This document shows positions 52,617 to 62,270 of a stretch of DNA of 64,000 bases, in pieces; position 1 is the stretch's first letter, and the number at the start of each line of letters is the position of its first letter. The notes below the pieces were generated by a model, which was given only the letters and a program-made list of their open reading frames with translations, did no database searches and was not told the origin of the DNA. Made by a program: the position numbers and the translations under genes. Where the stretch lies: positions 3,811,587 to 3,875,586 of the forward strand of contig CP070651.1 in assembly GCA_020354625.1 (NCBI GenBank), in the 5' to 3' direction. Origin of the DNA: Trueperaceae bacterium (GTDB taxonomy: Bacteria; Deinococcota; Deinococci; Deinococcales; Trueperaceae).

Positions 52617-52722
52617 GCACATCCAAGTTGTTTGCAGAATTGGGTCAGCGAAGCGCCGAGCTTGCGTCCCGCGGGCGGCCGCGGTCCAACCTCGCTCCGC
52701 TCGCTTAAGTTTGAGGTCCTTA
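52613..52722 (+). repeat. Repeat family C, copy 2
   Basis: 110 bp with CTAAG at the start and CTTAG at the end. It contains CCGCGG twice and shares 'TTTGCAGAATTGGGTCAGCG' and 'GCGTCCCGCGGGCGGCCG' (with one change) with 23413-23540. The gene's stop codon is its TAA, as in copy 1. It fills the gap between the methyltransferase and LivF-type genes. Confidence 0.75.
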
Positions 52723-52744
52723 GCAAGATCGGTTCGTCCCACCT

Positions 52745-53473
52745 TCAAAGCCCCAGGTAGGCCTTCTTTACCAAGGGGTTATCCATGAGGTCTACAGAGG
52801 GACCGTCGATCACCAACCTGCCGTTCTCGAGCACGTAGGCACGGTCGCTGACCAAGAGAACCTGTCTGACATTCTGTTCTACCAGCAAGATGGGCAGGCC
52901 CATATCGGCAACGCGGCGAACGACCTGCATCGCCTCTTTGACGAGGAAGGGTGCCAGGCCGAGCGAAGGCTCATCCATGATGAGCATCTTCGGGTCGAGC
53001 ATCAGCGCCCGGGCGATGGCCAACATCTGCTGTTGGCCACCAGATAGAGAACCGGCGGGCTGGCGTCGTTTGCTCACCAGGTCTGGAAACAACTCAAACA
53101 CCCGCTCGAGGTTACGGCTCCTGTTGTGCCGTGCCCTTCGCAAGTAGGCGCCGAGCGAGAGATTCTCCTCGACCGTCAGGTTCGGAAAGAGTTGACGCCC
53201 CATGGGGACGTGGGCCATGCCGAGCCTGGTCATCTGGTGGGGTTTCAAGCCGTTCACCTTCAGCCCATCGAACCCGATCTCTCCGGACCAAGGCGTGATC
53301 ATCCCGCTGATCGCCCGCAAGACGGTAGACTTCCCACTGCCGTTGCCTCCGACCAGACCGACAAGCTCCCCCCGCGCCACCTCGAGACTCACCTCGAAAA
53401 CGACCTGCAACTCACCATAACCGAGGTCGAGCCTATCGACCTCGAGAATCGGTTTTGCTTTGGGAGCGGTCAT
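52745..53473 (-). CDS. livF: Branched-chain amino acid ABC transporter ATPase (LivF type)
   Basis: 242 residues. Walker A 'GGNGSGKST', signature 'LSGGQQQ' and Walker B 'LIMDEPSLGL' are intact. The ATG at 53473 follows CGGAGGCC; upstream in-frame starts would overlap LivG. It is the last gene of the livK-H-M-G-F operon. Confidence 0.9.
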   Translation of the reverse strand: MTAPKAKPILEVDRLDLGYGELQVVFEVSLEVARGELVGLVGGNGSGKSTVLRAISGMITPWSGEIGFDGLKVNGLKPHQMTRLGMAHVPMGRQLFPNLTVEENLSLGAYLRRARHNRSRNLERVFELFPDLVSKRRQPAGSLSGGQQQMLAIARALMLDPKMLIMDEPSLGLAPFLVKEAMQVVRRVADMGLPILLVEQNVRQVLLVSDRAYVLENGRLVIDGPSVDLMDNPLVKKAYLGL

Positions 53474-53498
53474 GAACAAGGCCTCCGATCGCCCATGG

Positions 53499-54233
53499 TC
53501 AACGATCTCCCGGCTCATCGGAATCTCCGAGGTACGCCTCGATGACCTTGGGATCGTTGGTGACTTGCTCGGGGCTCCCCTCGGCGATCCTCTCACCGGA
53601 GGCGAGAACCATGACGTGATCGCACAGCTCCACCACGGCCTTCATGATGTGCTCGACCATCAGCACCGCGAGACCCGATTTCGTCAAGGTACGTACAAAA
53701 CCGATCATCTCGGCCAGAGCAGGGGGGTTGAGCCCAGCCATCAACTCATCCAGGAAGAGCACTTTCGGTTTGAGCGAGAGGGCCTTGGCGAGCTCAAGCC
53801 GTCTACGGCGCGCCAGGTTCAAATCGGCAGACGGTTGGTGGGCTCGATCGGCGATCCCTGCTTGCTCGAGCGCATCCCAGGCAACGCGTTCGGCATCGCT
53901 GCGACGCGCACGATGCAAAAAGGCCGGGATGAGAACGTTCTCGAGCACGGTAAGTTCTTCAAAGGGACGCTCGATCTGAAAAGTACGGCCGATCCCCAAC
54001 CTGGCTCGGACAAAGGCGGGTAGCTGGGTAATATCTTCACCGAAGAGGCTGACTTTCCCTCGGCGCATCGGCGCGTAACCGGTCAGGGCATTGAACAGCG
54101 TGGTCTTCCCTGCGCCGTTGGGCCCGATGAGACCGAAGATCTCCCCTTCGTCCAGGCTCAAGGTGATATCGTTCACCGCGACGAGACCGCCGAACTGCAC
54201 CACGATCCCTTCAGCCTCGAGCGCTGCGTGCAT
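53499..54233 (-). CDS. livG: Branched-chain amino acid ABC transporter ATPase (LivG type)
   Basis: 244 residues. Walker A 'GPNGAGKTT', LivG-type 'RTFQIERPFEEL', Walker B 'VLFLDELMAGL'. The signature LSGG is replaced by 'NLARRRRLELAKAL', an unusual form: the usual LSYG/LPYG Q-loop-distal motif is missing its Ser-Gly-Gly. It overlaps LivM by 23 bp. Confidence 0.85.
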   Translation of the reverse strand: MHAALEAEGIVVQFGGLVAVNDITLSLDEGEIFGLIGPNGAGKTTLFNALTGYAPMRRGKVSLFGEDITQLPAFVRARLGIGRTFQIERPFEELTVLENVLIPAFLHRARRSDAERVAWDALEQAGIADRAHQPSADLNLARRRRLELAKALSLKPKVLFLDELMAGLNPPALAEMIGFVRTLTKSGLAVLMVEHIMKAVVELCDHVMVLASGERIAEGSPEQVTNDPKVIEAYLGDSDEPGDR

Positions 54234-55161
54234 ACCGCCTCCTCACTGCCCGATGTTGCCAAGAACCGATCAATCCACGCGGCAAGAAGATCACCACCAG
54301 CACGATGAGTACACCGTAGATGAGGAGGTTCGCCTCGGCAAATGCGTTGCGGAAGACCTCGGCGGCAACGACCAACAAAAAGGCTCCGGCCAGGGGTCCG
54401 AAAGGGGTTCCCCGTCCACCGATGATGGCGGTCAGGGCGATCTGTACCGAGAGCGGCAGGAAGAAGATGTCGTGAGGCTCGAGATAGGAGAGGTACACCC
54501 CGTAGATGGCCCCGCCGAGCGCGGTCAAGGCGCCGGAGAGCATGAAGGCGATCAGCTTGATGCGCGTGGGATCGATCCCTGCAGCCTGAGACGAATTCTC
54601 GTCCTCACGAACCGCCCGCATCTGATAGCCGAGCTTCCCACGCGCCAACCAGGCCACCAAACCGACCACGGCCGCGAGGTAGAGAAGGGCCGTGTAGTAC
54701 TCGACCTGCCGGTCGAAGAGGTCGAATCCGAAAGGACTTTTGAGGCTGAAGATAAAGATGCCTTCGGCACCTTGCGTGAGCCAGGCCTCCTCGATGGCGA
54801 CCAACCGCAAGATTTCAGCGATCGCGATGGTCGAGAGCGTGAAGTAGGGTCCTCGCAACCTGAAGGTGACCAACCCCCAAACCCAAGCCAAAGCGGCCGA
54901 GAGCGCCATTCCGGCAAGAGCACCCCACCAGGGAGCGATGCCGTAACGGCCGGCGAGGATCGCCAAGGCATACGAACCGACGCCGACAAAGGCCGCGTGC
55001 CCCAGGCTAACCTGACCTGCCCAACCACCGAGAATATCCCAGGAGGTCGCCCAACCTGCGAGCAGCAAAAAGTAGATCGCGATCGAAAGCAGGTTCGGAA
55101 AGATGAGGGGGTAGAAGAGCGCTGCGATGAAAAGGCCGGCCAGGAAGATACCGCTTCTCAT
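54211..55161 (-). CDS. livM: Branched-chain amino acid ABC transporter permease (LivM type)
   Basis: 316 residues with about nine hydrophobic segments. Family motif 'GGWAGQVSLGHAAFVGVGSY' is at the N-terminus, and 'GRGTPFGPLAGAFLLVVAAE' near the C-terminus. Its start follows the livH stop directly (TAGATG). Confidence 0.85.
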   Translation of the reverse strand: MRSGIFLAGLFIAALFYPLIFPNLLSIAIYFLLLAGWATSWDILGGWAGQVSLGHAAFVGVGSYALAILAGRYGIAPWWGALAGMALSAALAWVWGLVTFRLRGPYFTLSTIAIAEILRLVAIEEAWLTQGAEGIFIFSLKSPFGFDLFDRQVEYYTALLYLAAVVGLVAWLARGKLGYQMRAVREDENSSQAAGIDPTRIKLIAFMLSGALTALGGAIYGVYLSYLEPHDIFFLPLSVQIALTAIIGGRGTPFGPLAGAFLLVVAAEVFRNAFAEANLLIYGVLIVLVVIFLPRGLIGSWQHRAVRRRYARSARG

Positions 55162-56043
55162 CTATACCCTCTTGATCGTACGCCCGAAAAGCCCTTCGGG
55201 CCGGAGCAGTAGCACGGCCAAGAAGGCGATCAGGCCGTAAGCGTCTCGGTAGCCTGTAGACAGGTAGGAGGCCCCGAGAACTTCCGCCAACCCCAAAACC
55301 AGGCCGCCACCGATCGCCCCGCTAATACTCCCCATCCCTCCCAACACGGTGACGACGAAGGCCTTCAAGGTGAAGCCGGCACCGACGGTGGGGATGGCAA
55401 ACAGCAGGGGCATGAGGACAAAGCCGGCTGCCATGGCGATAAGGCTACCTAGTCCGAAGACGACGCTGTGAACGGCCAAGGTGTTGATACCGACCAGTTC
55501 GGCACCGAGCCTATTCTCCGCCGTGGCCCTGACCGCCCGCCCCGGCTCGGTCTTGGTGAGAAAGAGGTAGAGCGCAAGGATGATCATCGTGGCGACGAAA
55601 CCGGCCAAGAGCAGCGGTATCGACAGGGTGACACGCCCCAGGTTGACGGTGGCGGTGGCGTACGATACGTACATCGTTTTGGGCTCGGCTCCAAAGAGGA
55701 GCAGCAACGCATTGCTGAGGATGAGCGCCAGGCCGAGCGTAGCCAAAAGCGTGCTCTGTTCGGGGCTGTCGACCAGACGGCTCAAGACCAGCCGCTCGAT
55801 GGAAAACGCCACAAAAAATCCGAGTGGTGCAACGAGAAGCATGGCGAGATAAGGCTCCAGGCCAAACGCCGCGTGCCCCACGAGCGCAAGATACATGCCT
55901 ACTGCCAAGAACTCTCCGTGTGCGAAGTTGATCACCCGCATGACACCGAAAATCAGCGAGAGCCCCGTACCGACCAACGCATACACCCCGCCGATGAGGA
56001 TGCCGCCCGAGATGTTTTGCAAAAGAGCTACCGCAGTTTCCAA
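55162..56043 (-). CDS. livH: Branched-chain amino acid ABC transporter permease (LivH type)
   Basis: 293 residues from a TTG start preceded by AAAGGCGCC. 'GVYALVGTGLSLIFGVMRVI' and 'NFAHGEFLAVGMY' mark LivH, as does 'VLGGMGSISGAIGGGL'. A hairpin separates it from the binding-protein gene. Confidence 0.85.
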   Translation of the reverse strand: METAVALLQNISGGILIGGVYALVGTGLSLIFGVMRVINFAHGEFLAVGMYLALVGHAAFGLEPYLAMLLVAPLGFFVAFSIERLVLSRLVDSPEQSTLLATLGLALILSNALLLLFGAEPKTMYVSYATATVNLGRVTLSIPLLLAGFVATMIILALYLFLTKTEPGRAVRATAENRLGAELVGINTLAVHSVVFGLGSLIAMAAGFVLMPLLFAIPTVGAGFTLKAFVVTVLGGMGSISGAIGGGLVLGLAEVLGASYLSTGYRDAYGLIAFLAVLLLRPEGLFGRTIKRV

Positions 56044-56072
56044 CGTTAAGGCGCCTTTCGGTTTTCAGCAAA

Positions 56073-56102
56073 GGGGGAGGGGGCCTCCTCACCCCTTCCC
56101 CC
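56073..56102 (-). terminator. GC-rich hairpin between binding-protein and permease genes
   Basis: GGGGGAGGGG and CCCCTTCCCCC pair with one bulge around a loop. This is the fourth ABC system in the window with a hairpin here. Confidence 0.5.
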
Positions 56103-56120
56103 CGGCTCGCGCTCAGCGCA

Positions 56121-57299
56121 CTAGCGGCTTTCCCAAGCCGGGACCGGACAGAGGATGGGGTTCACCACCCCCTCCTGGGTGAAAACGGTGACGAAGGCGC
56201 CGTCTTGCACTTGCTCAGCAACCATTTTGACGGGGTTCTGGTTTCTGTAGCCGTTGAAGTCCGTGAACCGGATCGGCCCGTAGCTGGTTCTGAGATCGGT
56301 CTCTGCCAAGGCGCGCTGGATGGTTTCTGGATCCAGGCTCTCCGCACGATTGAGTGCATCCGCGACGGTCAAGAGGCCGGCGTAGGCCTGCGCGGCGTGA
56401 TAGGTCGGCTCTTTTCCACGCGCCTCCATGAGCGCTGCGTAGAGTTCACCTGCCCCTTCGAAGTTGACGTCTTTGGTCCAGGCCGTTGCCGTGATGACGT
56501 ACTCGGCCACTTCCTGCGCCCCCTCCAAAAACTCGGGCAAGGCGAAGCCGGCAGCGGCACCGACAAATACCTTTGCAGACAGACCCGTCTCTTTGACCTG
56601 CCTCATGATGGCAACCGCATCTGCCGAGTACGAAACCATAAAGACGATGTCGGGGCTTTTGGCTTTGAAGCGGTTGAGGATGGGCCTGAAGTCGGTTAGG
56701 CCCTGATCGTACGATTGGATCTCGACAAGCTCGTAGCCGCGCGCCTCAGAAAGGCTTTCCGCAGCAGCAGCTACGGCATTCTCGAAGGTTCCGTTGCCGT
56801 GTACGACAGCGATGCTTTCAAGCGACTCGGTGGCTTCGAGGATACCGAACACATCGAAGAGGATCTCCGCATAGGTCGCAGCCGGCTGGTTGATGCGGAA
56901 CACCCAATCCGAACCGGGGCTGGTGATGGAATCTGCAGAACTGGTAAAGACCAAGAAGGGGAACTCCTGGCGGGTGAAGTACTGGGCCAGCGGGTTGGTG
57001 ATCGACGAGGAGTAGGCTCCCATGATGATGGGAACGTCTCGGCTGAGGAGCTTCTCGGCAGCGGCGAGCGCCGTCTGCTGGCTGGACGTATCGTCTTCGA
57101 TCACCAGCTCGACCTGCCTGCCCTGTACGCCTCCGTTGGCATTGATCTCGGCCAGGGCCACTTCGAAGCCGGCCCTGTGCTGAGCGCCGAACTCGGCAAA
57201 CCTTCCAGTGAAACTCGTGATGATACCGATGTTGAGGGTATCTTGCGCCACGCCAAACGAAAAGAGTACTACGAAGAATGTACCTGCCAACCTTCTCAT
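56121..57299 (-). CDS. Branched-chain amino acid-type substrate-binding protein (LivK type)
   Basis: 392 residues with AGGAGG before the ATG. Signal RRLAGTFFVVLFSFGVA ends at AQ. Family 4 motifs include 'IGIITSFTGRFAEFGAQH' and 'VELVIEDDTSSQQTALAAAE', 'IMGAYSSS'. It heads the liv operon. Such proteins may bind branched amino acids, amides, urea or other small molecules; the cargo is unproved. Confidence 0.85.
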   Translation of the reverse strand: MRRLAGTFFVVLFSFGVAQDTLNIGIITSFTGRFAEFGAQHRAGFEVALAEINANGGVQGRQVELVIEDDTSSQQTALAAAEKLLSRDVPIIMGAYSSSITNPLAQYFTRQEFPFLVFTSSADSITSPGSDWVFRINQPAATYAEILFDVFGILEATESLESIAVVHGNGTFENAVAAAAESLSEARGYELVEIQSYDQGLTDFRPILNRFKAKSPDIVFMVSYSADAVAIMRQVKETGLSAKVFVGAAAGFALPEFLEGAQEVAEYVITATAWTKDVNFEGAGELYAALMEARGKEPTYHAAQAYAGLLTVADALNRAESLDPETIQRALAETDLRTSYGPIRFTDFNGYRNQNPVKMVAEQVQDGAFVTVFTQEGVVNPILCPVPAWESR

Positions 57300-57445
57300 A
57301 CAGACCTCCTGTAGCACAACTCCCAAGCGAGCTTTATCGACTCTCGCAGCGTAGCAGATTCGCCACTACACCGTCAAAAGGACAATTGTCCCCCTCGTGA
57401 TACTTACGTGATGACCTCTCTCGTCGAGGGGAGTAAGGTTGGGTC

Positions 57446-59455
57446 ATGGCACGAAAAGCACTCATGGCAGTACTGATCATCATCTCGCTCGTGGTCGCAG
57501 CCGCCTTGGCGCAACAGACCAGAACCGACGACTCGTCAGCGAGACGTTCGTTCGCAGGCACCACACCGGCTCCCGAATTCCCCACCGGCTTGGATTGGCT
57601 CAATACCGAAACACCACTCACCTTGGAGGGTTTGAAGGGCAAGGTGGTGCTGCTCGACTTCTGGACCTATGGTTGCATCAACTGCATCCACATCATCCCC
57701 GACCTCAAGAAGCTCGAGGAGAAGTACGCCGATGAACTGGTGGTGATCGGCGTCCACTCGGCCAAGTTCGACAACGAATCGGTCACCGAAAATATCCGCA
57801 ACGTGGTGATGCGCTACGAACTCGAGCATCCCGTTGTCAACGACGAGAACTTCGAGATCTGGCGCTCGTATGCCGCTAGAGCTTGGCCGACTTTGGTGCT
57901 CATCGACCCAGCCGGCAACGTGGTCGGAAGCCACTCCGGGGAAGGCATCTTCGAACCGTTCGATGAAGCGATCGGTGGCGTGATCGAAGAGTTCGACGCC
58001 CAAGGGCTCATCGATAGGACCCCCTTGGAGATCAGGCTGGAGGGCACCACTGCCGAGACGCCACTTCGGTTCCCTGGCAAGGTGCTGGCCGACGAAGAGA
58101 TGGGCCGGCTCTTTATCGCCGACTCGAACCACAACCGGATCGTGGTAACCGATCTCGAGGGCCGAGTGCAAACGGTGATCGGTGACGGCAAAGCCGGCCT
58201 CGAAGACGGCAGCTTCAGCGAGGCGCGATTCTTCCGCCCGCAAGGAATCACGCTTGCGGGAGCATCGACCCTGTATGTGGCCGACACGGAGAACCACGCG
58301 ATCCGCAAGATCGACTTCGCCACCGAACGGGTGGAGACGGTGGCGGGCACTGGTAAACAGGGATACCTACGCGTCCGTCAAGGCCCCGCCCTGGAATTGG
58401 CGCTCAACTCCCCTTGGGACGTTCTCTATCACACCGGTACCCTCTATATCGCCATGGCGGGTCAGCACCAGCTGTGGTCTTTGGATCTGCAGAAAGGCGT
58501 TGCGAAGGTTCACGCCGGAACCGGCCGAGAAGAACTCAAAGACGGCTATATGATCGCCGGGGGGCTCAACCAACCCAGCGGTCTTGCTACCGACGGTGAG
58601 AAGCTCTTCTTTGCCGACAGCGAGGCGAGCGCCATCCGAACAGCCGATCTTTTCATCATGGGACAGCTCGATACCATCGTGGGCACCGGCCTGTTCGACT
58701 TCGGTGACGTCGACGGCGTCGGCGATGACGTGCGCCTGCAACACCCACTCGGCATCGACTTCCACGATGGATCCCTCTACGTCGCCGACACCTACAACAG
58801 CAAGATCAAACTTATCGATCCCCTCAGCCGGCGGAGCACCACCCTGCTCGGCAGCGAAGTCGGCTGGCGGGATGGCCCAGCTGCCGAAGCGCAGTTCAAC
58901 GAACCAGGCGGCCTCAGCACCGCCGGAAACAAGCTCTACATCGCCGACACCAACAACCACGTCATCCGGGTGGCAGATCTCACCACCCAAGAGGTCGAAA
59001 CGCTGGTGCTGATCGACACCGAGGGCTTGCTGACCCGTCGCGCCGAAGGAGAAGCGTACCAGGGCCTATTGATCCGTTACGATCCTCAACAGGTAACCGC
59101 CGGCGAAAGACAACTCGAGCTGACCATCACCCTCCCCGAGGGGTACCAACTCAACGACCTGGCCCCCTTCTCGATGACCTGGCAGAGCAGTGGCGATGCG
59201 GTCCTTTTGGGGGAAGACGCGGAACAGACCATCGTCAAACCCGATTTTCCACTCCAGGTCTCGCTCACCCTGCAAGAGGGAGCAGCCATGCTGACCGGCG
59301 AACTCGTGGTCTACTACTGCGAGTATGACGCCGTGGGCCTGTGCCTCATCGATGAGGCGAAGCTCGAGCTGCCCATCACGGTAACACCTGAGGGCCGTGA
59401 AACCGTCGAGGCGAGCTATGCCATCACCGCACCCTCCAAACTGGACAGCTTTTAG
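57446..59455 (+). CDS. Secreted thioredoxin-like plus NHL-repeat protein (NHLRC2-like)
   Basis: 669 residues with signal KALMAVLIIISLVVAAALA. A thioredoxin fold at about 45-190 carries C-I-N-C ('FWTYGCINCIH') and 'WPTLVLIDP'. Six NHL blades follow (about 205-540), each with 'LYVADTENHAIRKID'-like strands. The C-terminal third (545-669) is a β-rich domain, here not named. This architecture fits NHLRC2-like proteins; a redox role in the periplasm is likely. A strong hairpin follows. Confidence 0.75.
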   Translation: MARKALMAVLIIISLVVAAALAQQTRTDDSSARRSFAGTTPAPEFPTGLDWLNTETPLTLEGLKGKVVLLDFWTYGCINCIHIIPDLKKLEEKYADELVVIGVHSAKFDNESVTENIRNVVMRYELEHPVVNDENFEIWRSYAARAWPTLVLIDPAGNVVGSHSGEGIFEPFDEAIGGVIEEFDAQGLIDRTPLEIRLEGTTAETPLRFPGKVLADEEMGRLFIADSNHNRIVVTDLEGRVQTVIGDGKAGLEDGSFSEARFFRPQGITLAGASTLYVADTENHAIRKIDFATERVETVAGTGKQGYLRVRQGPALELALNSPWDVLYHTGTLYIAMAGQHQLWSLDLQKGVAKVHAGTGREELKDGYMIAGGLNQPSGLATDGEKLFFADSEASAIRTADLFIMGQLDTIVGTGLFDFGDVDGVGDDVRLQHPLGIDFHDGSLYVADTYNSKIKLIDPLSRRSTTLLGSEVGWRDGPAAEAQFNEPGGLSTAGNKLYIADTNNHVIRVADLTTQEVETLVLIDTEGLLTRRAEGEAYQGLLIRYDPQQVTAGERQLELTITLPEGYQLNDLAPFSMTWQSSGDAVLLGEDAEQTIVKPDFPLQVSLTLQEGAAMLTGELVVYYCEYDAVGLCLIDEAKLELPITVTPEGRETVEASYAITAPSKLDSF

Positions 59456-59480
59456 AGCAGGTACCATCTCACATGGTTTT

Positions 59481-59517
59481 CTGTTGTTTGGCCCGGCTCA
59501 ATCGTGCCAAACAACAG
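59481..59517. terminator. Hairpin between convergent genes
   Basis: CTGTTGTTTGGC (59481-59492) and GCCAAACAACAG (59506-59517) form a perfect 12-bp stem with a 13-nt loop. No T-run; it may serve both strands. Confidence 0.6.
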
Positions 59518-59573
59518 CGTGGCAGCCGAAAGAAGCGATCATCGAAAACCCGATCGATCAACAGGATTTCAGT

Positions 59574-60872
59574 TCAGAGCTGCAGCAGCTCATCGACACG
59601 CACCAACGACCTCGTCTCGAGCGAGCGGTTGGCGGCGATGCCGAGCAAGATGGAAGCAGCCCCCGCGAGGTGTGAGGCCGCACGTTCGAGGGGGTCTTCA
59701 GGTGGAGAAGGTGAGAAGAGCTGCTCGAGCATCAGCGGATCCGCCCCACCGTGCCCACCCTCAGCAGCAGGGATGGAGACCTCGTAGGGCGGTGCGAACA
59801 TCGGGAACACCGTCAAACGCGATCGCTTGAAACCACTCTTGCTGGCGCTTACATCGAGCTCGGCCTGGTCGACCTCGACCTGTTCTACGGACTCGATGAC
59901 CTCGAGCTCGACGCGACCCTTATCACCAGTGATCGCCACCCTCATGCCTTCCCAAGGGCAAAAGGCCACTAGGTGATAAGAGAGTAGCGCCCCGCTCCGG
60001 TAGCGAGCGGTAACGCATAAGACGTCTTCGATGGTGATCGATTCACCAAAAACGTTGCGATCTCGTAGATAGCCCGTCTCCGCTTCGGCATCGAGGTAGA
60101 GACCCTTGAGAGATTCGTTCTGGTCGAGGAGCAGCGCGAACGGGTCCCCGGCAGCTGCCGGCTCGTCCGTGTAGCGGTGGTAGGGATAGCTCTCCCCTCT
60201 CGCTTCGGCGTTCGCGCCACCGTAAAAGAGGAGATCCCCCAGCGCGAAAACTTCCTTGGGGATAGAGCCGACCCACCAGTTGATCAGATCGAAATGGTGG
60301 GTCGCTTTGTGAACCGAGAGCCCGCCGGAATGCTGCTTTTCGCGGTGCCAGCGCCGAAAGTAGTCCGCACCGTGGCTGGTGTCGAGCAACCATGAGAAGT
60401 CCACGCTCAGTGGCTTGCCGACAACCCCCTGCGCGATCAGCTCTCGCACACGTGCATACGCGGGCGCGTAGCGGTAGTTGAAAGTCACCTTGAGCGACTG
60501 GCCGGTTCGCTCGATAGCCTCGAAGATCGCTCTGGTTTTGTCTATGTCTGTGGTCATGGGTTTCTCGGTGATGACGTCGCAGCCGAGGTCCATCGCCCGG
60601 ACGATGTAGTGGTGATGCGTGGCATCCACCGTCGTCACGATCACTGTATCCGGCCGGGTTTCGAAAATCATCCGGTCGAACGCTGACGCCGAGTAGGCCG
60701 GCAGCGGCTCGAGACCGTAGCGCTCCTTAAGCCGCCGGTTATGCCAATCCATCCTCGTCTGGCTGAGGTCGCACAAACCGACTAGCGTACAAGCGTCACG
60801 GTAGGTTGTAGCGAGCGCATCCAGATACAAGCCGGCGCGGCTGCCGGTACCGACCAGAGCGTAGCGTTTCAT
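59574..60872 (-). CDS. Gfo/Idh/MocA family oxidoreductase
   Basis: 432 residues, longer than the inositol-type relatives, with extra C-terminal strands. NAD loop '[14 protein letters not shown]', 'ITEKPMTTD' and the '[10 protein letters not shown]' site with neighbouring 'HKATHH' are visible. Members of this length often act on sugar or glycoside substrates. It is divergent from the next oxidoreductase gene, and both face a shared promoter zone. Confidence 0.75.
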   Translation of the reverse strand: MKRYALVGTGSRAGLYLDALATTYRDACTLVGLCDLSQTRMDWHNRRLKERYGLEPLPAYSASAFDRMIFETRPDTVIVTTVDATHHHYIVRAMDLGCDVITEKPMTTDIDKTRAIFEAIERTGQSLKVTFNYRYAPAYARVRELIAQGVVGKPLSVDFSWLLDTSHGADYFRRWHREKQHSGGLSVHKATHHFDLINWWVGSIPKEVFALGDLLFYGGANAEARGESYPYHRYTDEPAAAGDPFALLLDQNESLKGLYLDAEAETGYLRDRNVFGESITIEDVLCVTARYRSGALLSYHLVAFCPWEGMRVAITGDKGRVELEVIESVEQVEVDQAELDVSASKSGFKRSRLTVFPMFAPPYEVSIPAAEGGHGGADPLMLEQLFSPSPPEDPLERAASHLAGAASILLGIAANRSLETRSLVRVDELLQL

Positions 60873-60994
60873 GCGCAGCTCCTCATCAGAAGCACGATAT
60901 CAGACGTCCGGCAACGGAAACACCCTCCCGAGGGAGCGTCATCCATCCCCATCCTATGATAGGAAGCAGAGATGAAACACAAAGGAGCAAACCC

Positions 60995-61078
60995 ATGAAG
61001 CCATCACTACCACCCTATAAGCACCTTGCGGGCCACCTTACACAAAGATCCAACGACCAAGCCAGTGGTTGGGTGTGA
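60995..61078 (+). CDS. 27-residue leader-like ORF coupled to the next gene
   Basis: AAAGGAG (60981-60987) precedes the ATG. The peptide is hydrophilic and not recognised. Its last Val codon overlaps the downstream GTG start (GTGTGA), so ribosomes finishing here would be placed at that start. This may be why the next gene lacks its own ribosome site. Confidence 0.4.
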   Translation: MKPSLPPYKHLAGHLTQRSNDQASGWV

Positions 61079-62169
61079 GTTCGTTCCGTGCTGCGCTGAT
61101 CGGCACCGGCGCGATCGCCAGAAGCCACGCCACCGCCTTACAACGTGAAACAGATGTGGAACTCGTCGCCGCAGCGGACATCCGGCCGGAAGCCGTCGCC
61201 ACTTTCGGCGAAACCTATGGCATTGCGCACCTCTACACCGACGTAGAGAGCTTGCTGCGCGAGCAACATCCCGATCTGGTCCACATCTGCACCCCACCCC
61301 ATACCCACTGCGAACTCAGCGTGCAATGCCTCGAAGCGGGTGCCTGGGTACTGTGTGAAAAGCCGCTGGCGGGTTCCCTGGCGGAACTCGATGTGATCGA
61401 GGCCGCTGAAGCCCGCTCCGGTACCTACTGTAGCAGCGTCTACCAGTGGCGCTTCGGCAACGGGGCCCAACACCTCAAAACGCTCATCGACCGGGGCGAG
61501 CTGGGCCGGCCCCTGCTAGGCACATGCCAGATCACCTGGTACCGCGACGACGCCTACTACGCGGTTCCCTGGCGTGGCAGTTGGCAGAGCGAACTGGGCG
61601 GCTGCACCATGATCCACGGCATCCACGCCATCGACCTGCTCCTGTGGCTCTACGGTCCCTGGCGCGAGGTGAGTGCCAAGATAGGGACACTAGACCACGA
61701 CATCGAGGTCGAAGACGTCTCGCTGGCGCTGATCGCATTCGAAAACGGCGCCCTGGCAACGATCACCAACTCGGTGGTATCCCCCCGGCAACGGAGCACC
61801 CTGCGCTTCGACTTCCAAGCCGCCACGGTCGAGCTCGAGCACCTCTACAACTACCGCAACGAAGACTGGCGCTACACGCTTCCAGAGAGCTCTCAGCGCA
61901 CAGCCGACCTGGCGCGTTGGCAAGACCTCCCACCCGAAACGGGACGCTCACTCCTCGGCAACCAGGTCGCGCAGCTCCTGGCCGCCAAGCGGCGTGGGGA
62001 GCGGCCTCCCACCAGCGGCGAAGGCGCCAGGCGAGCGCTCGAGTTCATCGCCAGCCTCTACAAGAGCGCCATGACGGGGCAGATCGTTGAGCGGGGTTCC
62101 ATCCGACCCGGAGACCCCTTCTACGAGGCCATGAACGGGCTAGGTAGCGATGGGGAGTCGGTTGCGTGA
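61075..62169 (+). CDS. Gfo/Idh/MocA family oxidoreductase
   Basis: 364 residues from GTG 61075. NAD loop 'ALIGTGAIARSHATAL', 'LCEKPLAGS' and 'MIHGIHAIDLLLWLYGP' are present. The start lies within the stop of the short upstream ORF. It shows no tight link to another enzyme, but a MFS transporter follows 101 bp downstream on the same strand and may bring in the substrate. Confidence 0.8.
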   Translation: MSSFRAALIGTGAIARSHATALQRETDVELVAAADIRPEAVATFGETYGIAHLYTDVESLLREQHPDLVHICTPPHTHCELSVQCLEAGAWVLCEKPLAGSLAELDVIEAAEARSGTYCSSVYQWRFGNGAQHLKTLIDRGELGRPLLGTCQITWYRDDAYYAVPWRGSWQSELGGCTMIHGIHAIDLLLWLYGPWREVSAKIGTLDHDIEVEDVSLALIAFENGALATITNSVVSPRQRSTLRFDFQAATVELEHLYNYRNEDWRYTLPESSQRTADLARWQDLPPETGRSLLGNQVAQLLAAKRRGERPPTSGEGARRALEFIASLYKSAMTGQIVERGSIRPGDPFYEAMNGLGSDGESVA

Positions 62170-62270
62170 TCGAACGCTGTGGTAGAAGTCCGCTAAAAAC
62201 CTCCAAGGATCGCGGCCGCCCTCAGGTCCGTTGCCGCAAATAGTTCTTGGACGTGCTTAGCGTAACGGGC

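Noticed and set aside
54091-55212. 373-codon plus-strand frame over liv genes
   Set aside because: The Liv genes carry clear family motifs; this frame is very polar and repetitive.
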